The notes beneath the pieces were generated by a model, which saw only the letters and a program-made list of their open reading frames with translations, made no database searches and was not told where the DNA came from. Source: Cranoglanis bouderius (taxonomy: Eukaryota > Chordata > Actinopteri > Siluriformes > Cranoglanididae). Taken from it: a stretch of DNA of 64,000 bases. Below, piece by piece: positions 49,976-60,900 of this stretch; position 1 is the stretch's first letter; the number at the start of each line of letters is the position of its first letter. The position numbers and the translations under genes were made by a program. Where the stretch lies: positions 18,614,810 to 18,678,809 of the forward strand of contig CM042546.1 in assembly GCA_023630585.1 (NCBI GenBank). The letters are read 5' to 3'.

Positions 49976-50083
49976 CTCTTCCCTTTGATACAGGATGTGC
50001 AAACTAAGCACACTGACATCTAGTGGACAGCCTAATGATTGCACTTGCTAAAAACTATGCTTCACCTGGATATTACAGACTTA

Positions 50084-50843
50084 CACTCACCGTCCATTTT
50101 ATTAGGAACACCTGTACACCTGCTCATTTATGCCGTTATCCAATCAACCAATCCTGTGGCAGCAGCACAATACATAAAATCATGCAGATACAGGTCAACA
50201 GCTTCAGTTAAGAATCTGAGGCCATCATGAGCACAGGCTCCCCGAAACTGGACAGTTGAAGATTAGAAAGAAAAAAAAATAAATAAAATCACCTGGTCTT
50301 TTTCCAGTCTTCAACTGTCCAGTTTGGGTGAGTCTGTGCCCACGATAGCCTCAGATTCCTGTTCTTGGTCTTCTGCTGTTGTAGCCCATCCACCTCAAGG
50401 TGCATGGTGAGATGCTTTTCTGCTTACCACGGTTGTAAAGAGTGATTAAGTTACTATAGACTTCCCGTCAGTCAGCTCAGACCAGTCTGGTCATTCTCCT
50501 CTGATCTCTCTCATCAACAAGGTGTTTCAGCCTGTAGACCCTCCGCTCACAGGATGTTTTTTGTTTTACGCACCATTCTGTGTAAACTCTAGAGACTGTT
50601 GTGTGTGAAAATTCCAGATGATCAGCAGTTTCTGAAATACTCAAACCAGCCCATCTGGTACCAACAATCATGTCACGGTTAAAGTCACAGAGATCAGACT
50701 TTTTCTTCATTCTGACGTTTGATGTGAACATTAAATTGAAGCTCTTGGTCTGTATCTGTATGATTTTATACAGTGTGCTGCAGCCACATGATCGGCTAAC
50801 TGCATGAATGTGCAGGTGTTCCTAATAAAGTAGACAGTGAGTG
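50084..50843 (-). mobile_element. Internally deleted Tc1-like element, 760 bp
   Basis: TA duplications at 50082-50083 and 50844-50845 bound inverted repeats of about 120 bases. The ends read CACTCACCGTCCATTTTATT on the left and CACTCACTGTCTACTTTATT on the right arm. Inside, the minus-strand frame from 50731 to 50477 is a Tc1 transposase N-terminus with a helix-turn-helix (ISETADHLEFSHTTVSRVY). The catalytic part is missing, so this is a non-autonomous deletion derivative. Confidence 0.85.
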
Positions 50844-50849
50844 TATAAT

Positions 50850-51160
50850 TGAAATCAATAATGAACCTTAAGGACCTTTCTAACACACGTAGCACTGCTT
50901 AACTCTATTGAATAAAATTGTTGAAGAGTAATGATTTATATTTTCACTATCCGGCATCTCCCAGAAGAGTCTGGTTCCTCTCAAGGTTTTTCCTCATGTT
51001 GTCTCAGGGAGGTTTTTTCCCCTCACCATCATCACTTCTGGCTTGTTCATTAGGGGGATGGATATGGATGGATGGATGGATAGATAGATAGATAGATAGA
51101 TGTAAAGCTGCTTTGTAACGATGTCTGTTGTTAAAAGCGCCACATAAATAAAACTGAAAA
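50850..51160 (+). repeat. Dispersed repeat family B, copy 2
   Basis: It shares ACACGTAGCACTGCTTAACT, GAAGAGTAATGATTTAT, TCTGGTTCCTCTCAAGG and GTTAAAAGCGCCACATAAAT with copy 1. A GGAT/GATA microsatellite (51061-51101) sits inside it. Confidence 0.55.
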
Positions 51161-51164
51161 GATT

Positions 51165-51615
51165 CAGTGATGAATCGATTTCTACACTCTGTGACTCAAC
51201 ATCTGCTGTTGCGGACAATCCCACATGGACACCCTGAAGACTCGCACTTCCCGAAAACAGCTTACTCCCACGTCTCACCCTTGCTTCAGTGGATAATGTC
51301 ACCTGGATACTGTATATGTGTACCTGATGCTGTAATCAGAACGTCTGTCTGTCCTGTGATCATCCTTTCAACTCACTTAGTACTGCCTTAACAGCATACC
51401 GTATATTCATAGTCCCACTATACGGTGTTGTCCAGATGAAAATTATTTCCCTTTTAATTCTGGTCCCTTTCAAGGTTTCTTCCTTACGTTGTCTCTGGTT
51501 GTGCCACCATCACACCGACTTCATTAGGAATCTAAATCCACATCCAGATTTCTGTAGTAAAGAAGTGGCAATGTCTACTCTTAAAAAAAAAGTGCTATAC
51601 AAATATAATTGATTT
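51165..51615 (+). repeat. Dispersed repeat family B, copy 3
   Basis: It repeats the block TCACTTAGTACTGCCTTAAC, then TGGTCCCTTTCAAGGTTTCT and AAAGTGCTATACAAATATAA. It lies directly after copy 2. Confidence 0.5.
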
Positions 51616-52109
51616 TCTTTCTAACTTTATATCAAACTCTCCAATGTGTTCTGTTTCTCTGTTGTAAATATCACTGAACAGATTTGTGTTCCATACTGCT
51701 TTTTGGCTAATATTTGAAATGAAAAGTGAGGTTTATTTGGCTGTTTAACATTTTAACTCTATGGTTTTAACATTCAGTGGTGGTCTGGGTCCTACACTGA
51801 TACTCAGCAAACAGAAAAACGAGAGTGTGATCAGGTTTCCACATACAATAAAGTCAGTGTGTGTTTGTGGAGGAAATGAATAATGTAGAGGATTGTGATA
51901 CTGCCACACGGACGTGACTGACGCGTACCAGGTGTAAATCTGGAGGTCAGACCTTTTTTTATTACTATGAAACTCTTGACATTTTCCCAGCCAGTGTTAA
52001 CTGTAGAATTGCTCAGCTGAAATATTCTGTAATGTTAAAAGCTTTACAATCTCCAAATATGAACACAATTACGCAGGTATACACGAGTATAATTAAGCAC
52101 ATAACTTGA

Positions 52110-52335
52110 TTATCGTCTCACAGCTCCAGAGTCCCCGATTCTCTGGGTATCCTCCGAGGTTCTCTAGTTTTCTCCCACCTCCCAAAACCTAAATGATAGG
52201 CGGATTGGATGGAAGTGTGTCCCATTCAGGGTGTGTTCCCACCATCCACACCCAGTGTTCCCACGACAGGCCGGAGCTCCACTGCGACCCTGAGCAGGAT
52301 AAAGCTCTTACTGAAGATGAGTGGAAGAATAAAGT
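52110..52335 (+). repeat. SINE-like repeat copy
   Basis: It carries TCACAGCTCCAGAGTCCCCG, GGTTCTCTAGTTTTCTCCCA, GGGTGTGTTCCCACC and CCCTGAGCAGGATAAAGC, in the same order as the other copies. It lies between coq8b and the numbl promoter candidate. Confidence 0.65.
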
Positions 52336-52479
52336 ACCATAAGACTCCGAGATTCATTCTCAACATTAGCTCGGATGTTCTGCTGAAAGAAACTTGCCCT
52401 GCTTTATGTAAGTGCAAGCTCGGCTACCTCTAGCTCACTTCTTAACTAGATTTGGGTATCCTGAAAGAAATACACAGTG

Positions 52480-52995
52480 AGTGAGTGAGAGGAATGGGGG
52501 GGGGGGGGGGGAACTGGGAGAGAGAAAAAAGGAGAAGAGACAATGAAAGAAGGGTGACTAAGGGAAATAATCTTATAAAAGCAGAACAAGAAAGAAAAAC
52601 TAAAGTAAATAAAGTAAAATGAGCGAGAGCGTGAGAAAGACAGGGAAAAAGGAGAAAGAGAGAATGAGTAATAAAAGCAAAAAATTGAAGGAAAAAACAA
52701 AAGGAAATAAAGTAACAAAATCAGAAAGAAAAGAGAAAAAAAAAATCAGAAACAATGATAGCAATAGAAAAAAAAAAGAAAAAGGAAGAAATCATAGAAG
52801 AAAAAAAGGGAAAAATGTGAGTGACAAAGAGAGAGAGAGAAATGTAAAACAAGAAAAAAAGGTACAAAAAAAAAAGAGGGAAATAAAGTGACAAAATGAG
52901 GAAAGAAGGAAAAGAAGGAAGGAAGAAAGAAAAGAGGACGTAGAAAAAAATAAAAGAAAGAAAGACACAAAGAAGGAAAAAGAGAATGAGAAATT
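52480..52995 (+). repeat. Polypurine tract of about 500 bp
   Basis: The plus strand is overwhelmingly A and G (GAAAGA, AAGGAA and GAGAGA words) with few pyrimidines, and opens with a G run at about 52497-52511. It lies about 0.6 kb past the coq8b stop codon. Confidence 0.9.
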
Positions 52996-53412
52996 ATGAG
53001 GGAACATTTAAAGTCCATCTTTAAACAAAAATCTCGAGCACATTGACATCTTAATGTTACATGATTTGCAAAAAAAAAAAGTAATAAAAAAAGATAGGTA
53101 GATAAGAATAAGAATACATGTGAGGAATAATAATAATAAAGTTACTCGATGAGTAAGCTCACTGTAATAATTCAATTCACCACCTTTTCCCCCCCCAAAG
53201 TGGCTGTAACTGTGAGCTGAGCCGCTGTGTATGAAATATAAAAAATAAAAAATAAAAACCTCTAGTCAGTGTGATTAGTTTTATACCTCACTGGATTATA
53301 TTCTGTAGCTGTAATAAACACAGACCAACAAACTGCTCAGAACTGAATAACAACGTCTTGGGCATAAAACATTTTTAAAAATTGTCATAATACACAAAAA
53401 ATATGTTTTCTC

Positions 53413-53418
53413 TTTATT
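53413..53418 (-). terminator. Candidate poly(A) signal for coq8b
   Basis: An AATAAA hexamer on the minus strand (TTTATT on plus) lies about 150 bases past the coq8b stop codon, which gives a short 3' UTR. Motif and spacing are the only evidence. Confidence 0.45.
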
Positions 53419-53568
53419 TATGATTAAACTCCTCAGTCGTGACACTCAGTTTAAAAAAAATAATAAAATAAAATTAAAAAAAAAAAAAAAAAAGTTCTCA
53501 AACTCCAGTTCATCCAAACCCATCTACCTCGACATCCGAGACTCCAGACATGTAGTGTTTCTCCGAGT

Positions 53569-53865
53569 CTATTCTCCACCTGCCCGCTCCTGACGTTGCT
53601 GTTTGTAAGCGTTATAGACGCTGAGGAACATTTCTCGGCAGGGAATTCGTGCCTGTAGCTTGGAGCAAATGAGGAAGGAGCCAGCCATCTTGCGGTGCAG
53701 CGAGTACGACTCCTCGGGAGGAGGAGCGAGGCGGTGACGGAGCATCACCGGGATCAGGTTGTGGATACGACGCGTCGTGCTCTGAGTGCTGAAGTCGAAG
53801 GCGTCTGAAGAGGCGAACGCTTCTCCCAGGATCATCACCGCTTCCACATGAGCGTCCTCGCACGC
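53569..53865 (-). CDS. coq8b: coq8b last exon and stop
   Basis: This exon encodes 98 residues and a TAG stop at 53569-53571. It reads DAHVEAVMILGEAFASSDAF, RRIHNLIPVMLRHRL, PPPEESYSLHRKMAGSFLI and CSKLQARIPCREMF. It is 20 or so residues shorter at the C-terminus than human COQ8B. Confidence 0.95.
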   Translation of the reverse strand, partial: ACEDAHVEAVMILGEAFASSDAFDFSTQSTTRRIHNLIPVMLRHRLAPPPEESYSLHRKMAGSFLICSKLQARIPCREMFLSVYNAYKQQRQERAGGE

Positions 53866-54899
53866 CTGGGAGAGAGACACGAACGAGACGGTAAGTAGAC
53901 GTTTTGACATTTAAAGCTAAAATACAAATTCCAACATGGATAAGAAACCATATGGCTTTGCAGGCCAAGCTGGAATGTTTGTCCATTTTTGTTTACTTTA
54001 GGACTACACAAGGAAACTAGGCTGCTATTATTATTATTATTATTATTATAGTTTTGCTGGACCATCATTGGCTGCATAACATTTGTCACAAAAGTCTCAG
54101 CAGATGCATGTACATGACAACGTCCCAGGAATCGCTCACTACCTGCTAGCTAATTGAGATTCGGCTAGCTCACGCATGCACGTTTCAACAACGATGGGAC
54201 ACCATCAGTCAGTCGCGAATCAGTCACGATCAGTCAGTGAGCGAAAACGCCTCTTCTAGGACGTCCCTCTCTGTGATCCGGAAAAAAAAAGCTCACTGAA
54301 TTTACTTCATTCAGTTGCGTACGTCGCCTCCGTGTGGACGATGTGTGTTACATTAACAAATTGTTTCCCCAACATGATTTGATGGTGTATCGTGTTTCAA
54401 ATCCCTGAATAAAATCACTCGCCCCAGCGCAGGATCGAACCCGGGATACAGGGGCAGTGAGGCAGCACCGTATCCTGCTGCACTATTCTACAGCACATGC
54501 TTTAATCACGTTCATATTTATACTATCCTCTATAGTTCCACTATAAGTTCCTCACAAGATCTGAGAACCTAATTGGATCAAGTTAATAGAATATGATCAC
54601 ACTCACTCTACACAATTTAAACTAGTAATTAATTTTTTTTTTTATTTAGTTTAATATAAGCAATGAGATCATGTTTTGATGAGAAACTTAATATTTTTTA
54701 TGTAAACTATATGTGATATGTGTTGTTGAATCTGACCGACCACACGGGCCTCATTTCAGTGTAGCTAGACTCCTCACATGTGCGTTTCTACAGTGGGACT
54801 CAATCAGTGTATCTGTCTGTCTGTCTCTTATTCGGTCCGTCCGTCTGCCTGCCTCTTGTTTTGTCCGTCTGTCTGAGTGAAAATGCCTCTTCTAGGCCG

Positions 54900-54936
<37 letters not shown>

Positions 54937-57900
54937 CACGTCCGATGAGTAATCATGTGTTCCATCGTAAACAAATTTTTTCTAAGATAATATGCTGTCA
55001 CATGTTACATTTACTGTGATTTCTTCCACAGTGTTATTATTAGTAATAAACTACCAATCACACATACGAGCCTAAAATCTCAAATGGCTGGATTCTGTCC
55101 ACTCCTACTGTTTGAATAAGTAGAGTATATACACTGAGGAGTGAAGGTCTCAAACCTTAGTCTCATAGCCAGTGAGGAACTTCAGGTCTTTGGATTTCTG
55201 CAGAACTCTGGCACGATCTCCGACTGAGGCCGCGTGCACCACCTAGTGCGTTACCAAGGCATGGGGTATTAGGTTTTATGCAAGTCAAGGAATAAATAGA
55301 TAGATAGATAAATAAATAAATAGCAGGCCTTTGTGCTTTCCTACCAGATAAATAAGTCTGTTACCACTGCACATTTTAATCATGTTGAAATTAAGCTATG
55401 TGGGATGTAAATGTGAGAATGCACACATGAATATGCATTATAATATAAAATTTAATAATATAGTACAGTTAATATAATTTGAGTGTTTCAGGTTTTTTTT
55501 TAGTTTTTTTACAATTGTCCTGGATCCCACAGTTGCTTTTAGAGCACAAGATCACTCCAAATAAGGGAGAAGAAGGGGGAAAAAAAACAACAACATGAAA
55601 GCATTTAAATTCACAGCACCTCAATGTAGTCATCAGTGAAGGACTCTGGGTATTCTCGGCAAGCTCCAAAGTCTAACAGGTAAATCTGTAAAACACGAGG
55701 CAAGCAACTGTTAAATGTGTATTACGTGTTCCTATAGCAAGACGCTGTTGTAGAAAAAAGGAAAACACCGTCATGCACATCATCAGTCAGCTCATTATTC
55801 TCAAAACGTGGCAGAGGAACCATCACACTGCTGGAGCTTTTCTAATATCATGATGTGTTATAACCAAGAACGGATCCATGTGTTTACTAAAGCAAGAGAC
55901 GAATGAAATCCACAGAGGCGTAAACGACACGCTCCTGTAAAAATCTAAATAGGAATGCAAATCTTTCTTTTGAAAACCGCTTACCTTGTCCTCCTCAGCA
56001 TTATAGAAGAAGTTGGACCAGTTGGGATCCGTCTGCATGAAGCGAAACTCAAAGAGTTCTCGGAGACACAAGTGCAAGATGCTGAAGCATATCTGTGGAG
56101 AAGCGGATTCAGAAGAATCGGGATCAAACTACAGCTGTGATGTAAAGCGATCCGCAACAATCTATAACGTAGCCGTTCAGTTACATCAGTAAACAGCTGA
56201 TGCCTGAATGACTGACTACTAACTCGTTCATCAGGAAGTGCTTTATCTGGAGCCGATCCCAGGAACACTGGGTGGGAATACATCCTGGATGGGACACCAG
56301 TCCATCGCAGTCCACCGAGGGACAATTTAGAGTCGCCAATCCACCTACCTGCATGTTTTTAGAAGGTGGGAGGAAACCGGAGAACCCGGAGGAAACCCAC
56401 ACGGGCAAAGGAAGAACACGCACGACTCCACAACAGCCAGTAACCGCCGACTACATAGATCTGATGTGCTAATCATGCTCCGCTCAAATAATCGCAGTAG
56501 GCGTATCAGTAACACAGAGGCATTTTAAGTCTAAAGCTCTCACCTGTGTGTGAGCCATGTAACTAACACACCTTTCCTACTGGAGCTAGAAGTCTGTAGA
56601 AAACAGGCTTAAGCACTAAGAACTAAAGAAATTCTGCCACATTGCGTTCAAAAATAATCAAATAAAAATGGTTCTAAGTATCAAAATAATGACTATATGG
56701 AGACAAACAGTGAATTAATCAATAAAGCAAACCATTGTGTTTAAAACTGAATAAATTCAGTACACTGTTGTGCAGTTTCGTAAGGATTTCATGTGGCAGG
56801 CTACTGTTCTTCTGTGTGAAAAATCCGTCATAATTTTATATATATATGTTTTAAATATGATGCATGTTCTTACTTCATACTTGCCAAATTACAAGGGGTT
56901 TTTTTTTTTAATAAAAATGCAGGCTTCCTAAGATTTTTGCACAGTCCAGTACATCAAAGTAATACAACAAATAAATAAAGTGCTGTAAACTTCCTTAAAT
57001 GCTAAACTGGGACTTCACTTTATTACTACTCCATCTATTCCCACATGGACTCACCTTATTCCTGATCTCCTGATCCAGATCCACACAGCAGTCCAGCGGG
57101 ACTCCGTTAATAAGCTCCATGGTGATCACACGAGAGGCGGTGAGCTCATCGATGACCTCGGGGACTTTGAATATCGGGTCTCCTTCCATTAGAGTCCTAC
57201 GGGAATCAAACAAAAGGACTGGATCGCAATAGAAGCTAGAGGTAGTGGAGAGTTCTTAAATCAGACATATAAACTTGGGTCATATTTATTCATTCACAGT
57301 TGTGTTACAGCCCAGATTTTGCCTAAAATAGAGGCATGGCGTAGTTATGAACGATTCTGACCTTTGACCTAAGCCCAGTTTTCTTGCACGATATCAACTC
57401 AAGTGAGAAGCATTAAGTCCAGCGCCATCTGACAGTTAAAGGGATAGTTCACACAAAGATGAAAATTCTGTCATCATTTACTCCCCCTCATGTCGTTCCA
57501 AACCCACAAGACTTTAGTTCATCTTCTGAACACAAATGCAGACATTGTAAACGAAACCTGGGAGATTTCTGTCCCTACATTTACGGTCCATGTAACCAAA
57601 ACCTTCAAGCTCCAAAAAGTTCATAAAGACATCATAAAAGTAATCCATGTGACTCCAGTGGTTTAATCCCAATTTCTCACGATATAGCTGCACTGTTTAC
57701 AGCAGAGGAAGAGGGACGCTGTACACAAACTGGGTCACGCAGAACAATCTTTGTAACAAAGATGTCTGTAGATTTCGACATAGAGGAGGACTTTTTTTGG
57801 AGGAATTTTTTTGGCCGCTCTCACGTCAACACAACACACATGCGTCGTGGTTCTCTCGTAAACGTGTCAGAAGTGAAGATATTTTGTGATTAAAGACTTA

Positions 57901-60900
57901 CTTTTAGTTTTTTTGTGCACGCAAAGCATTCGTATCGCTTCATAATATTGGGATTAAACCACTGGATTCACATGGATTACTTTTACGATGTCCTTATGAA
58001 CTTTTTGGAGGTTGAAAGTTTTGGTCTTATGGGTTTGGAACGACATGAGGGGGGAGTAATTGATGACAGAATTTTTATTTTTGTGTGAACTATCCCTTTA
58101 ATGTAACCAAAATACACAAAAAAAAGTATGTAATGCCATTCAAGGCTAATATTAAATGCATAAATGAATTTATTAACAGGCTTTTTTCTGTATTGAAGGA
58201 CATCAGATAAGACCCCATCTTAATCTGAGACACTGTTTATTTTGAGGATGAAAGCATGAATTAGATTAAAGTTAAACTGTAAGGGTAGCAGATGAGTGCT
58301 TGGTCAGCTTCTCCTTCAAACCCTTGGCACATTTTGTTACGCATCAAATTAAAATGTTGCAGTATTTATAAAAAATTTTTAAAAAAATAATAAAAAAAAC
58401 CCCTCAAAATAGTCAATCAAAACCATGATGAAATGGCTTAAATGATTTCATGATCTCAATTTATTATCTCCTGACTTCATAATGCACACCTTAGTAGAAA
58501 AATGCGCTGGATCAAGTGCTATTTTACCCATCAAGCTACTGAATAATAAGAATGGGAGCCACATTTAAACCAAATTTTTACAATTTATGCATTTATACCA
58601 TATTTATACCAATATATCGCTAATACACTAGACTCCTAGAAGACGTTTACTTCAGTACTTTCAGTGCTCAGCCTCCTGGTATTACATTACATGTTCTTTC
58701 TTGCTTACTTGAACTGCTTGGAACACTTCGCCTCTCGTTTGTAGTCACACTCCCAGGCTAACTCCCTGTGAAGGACCTCCAGGCTGCTGTCTGCAAATAA
58801 ACCTGGCACAAAACAAATGATTGTACAACTATCCTTCAATGATGCTCGTCATGTTTGATGGGAAAGCGTTCGCCGTCTCTCACCCTCAGGAAGCGGCACG
58901 CTCATCTTCAACACCGACATCAAGTTGTTCACGTCACTTTTGATGCTCTCGGCCACTCCTGGATACTGTAAAGGGGCAGGCAGAGTACGTAGTTTAGTCA
59001 GTAATAGTAATTATTCCTCATGATTTACTGGTATATTCCTCAAATACAGGCATGGGAAAAAGAAAGGACACCCTCCTTCAATTCTGTGTTTATTTCTCAG
59101 AGCCTAAATAACAATCGTGTGGTCTTCACCAACTTCTATAAACCAACAAATAACCTCAGGTGACAAAAAAAACCAACAGATTTCAATATGTAGTCATTTT
59201 TCCCCATAAAATAAACCAACATTCAGAAACCAGGTGGGAAAAAATAAGTACACCCTATAATTCAGTAACCTGTAGAACCACCTTTAGCAACAATAACAGG
59301 AAGTAAATGTTTTCTGTAAGAGTTTCAGTCTCTCACATCGTTTTGGAGAAATTTTGGCCCACTCTTCTTTACGACATTACTTCAATTCATCTTTTTTAAA
59401 AGAATGGTCGTTATTAATGACTCAAAGATTCATGTCCGAAGTCATTTTTAAATGGGTAACTGGTCGACGTAAACAGAACATATGGGTTAATATTGGAATA
59501 AATACCTTATCTATAGCTATAAGAAAAGAGGCTTGCATCTGAATTTAGCAGCAGTAGTATTCCAACATGAGGTTTTGCAATTCTCACAAAGCCGTATTAA
59601 CACTAGTTTGAAATTCACTCCCACTCTGTACCTGTATTTTCATAGCCACTTCTCTTCCATCAGGCAGGACTCCGAGATGTACTTGACCAATGGAGGCAGC
59701 TGCAAAGGGTTTGTCCTGAAAGGACAAGAGCATGTCCTTCCAGCCAGGGCCCAACTCCTCCTCCAGAACTTTCTACAAACACGACATGACACAAACACAC
59801 ATCAGGCTACTGCCGACACATCTGACCAGCTAATTATTAAGCCCTTAATGAGTTGAGCCAGGTACAGTATGTTGATGGTAAAGAGATATGTGCAGGACAA
59901 AGTGCCCCAAGGAGTGGAATTAAGACCCCTTGCTAAAGAGCTTTTAACACAATCACAATATCAAATTCTTTGTACCACAGACAAAAATGTATGTCTCAAG
60001 TGAAAAAAAAAAAGAAAACAAAAAAAAAACCTTCTGCGTTTAGTACGCGCCATACTGTGCTCACTGAAACCCCAGTGCCTGGTGCCACCAAGTTTTTCTG
60101 CAGGTCTTTTGCAGTCACTTGAGGGTTTTTTCACAACCTGCCTTCTCAGAAATCTGGTTGCAGCCGTTGATGGCTTCCTTTTTCTGCCCCGTCCAGGTAT
60201 TTCATGTATTTTCTGTCCCTAGCCAGTTCAGGTATTTCATGTGTTCCAGCTCAAGCACACCTGGTACAACTAATGAAGCCCTTGATTAGTTGCATCAAGT
60301 GTGCTTGGCGACAGCACCTGTTTTGCATATTTGTGCTGTTGTGAGGGATTCTATTCAGGGGGTTGAATAATTTTGAGACTGGAGAGACTGGAAACCACTT
60401 GAAGCATTCGTTGTGTTGAACTATTTCAATTGCTTTTGTTTGATTTGTTCATTGCAAACAGCTGAAAGTCTGTAAATTTTGACAATAAACCTGATTTGCA
60501 ATGGGGGGTTGAATAATTTTGATTGCAACTGTATCTCTTTGCTTGTATTTCCTCATCTGTAATTCGCTTTGGATAAAAGCATCTGCTAAATTAATACATG
60601 CAAATGTAATCAAAAACAAATCAAAGACACTTAATTTTTTCACATTATGCGTTGTACAACCACCGGTCTCAATTCACATCAAAACATTTGTTTTATATTA
60701 TTTTGTCTGCGAAACACTGTAGTGTAAAACCAGCTGAATGTGAGGAACTTACATTGGTTTGCCAAGTTGGCATAAAGTCGGCACTTTGTCGGACCCTTTC
60801 AAATATCTTCTGTAGTTGTGGATTAATGAAGCTGTTATCTAAAATTGACATGAAAAAAACAAACAAACTAATTATTATTAATAAAACACTGCTTACTGCC

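Noticed and set aside
52619..52891. Lysine-rich 90-codon frame and its Phe/Ser-rich antisense frames
   Set aside because: They come from the polypurine tract, where stops are rare by composition.
54410..54495. tRNA gene suggested by a B-box-like GGTTCGATCC
   Set aside because: No acceptor-stem pairing or proper A box; the sequence matches the head of the SINE-like family present elsewhere in the window.
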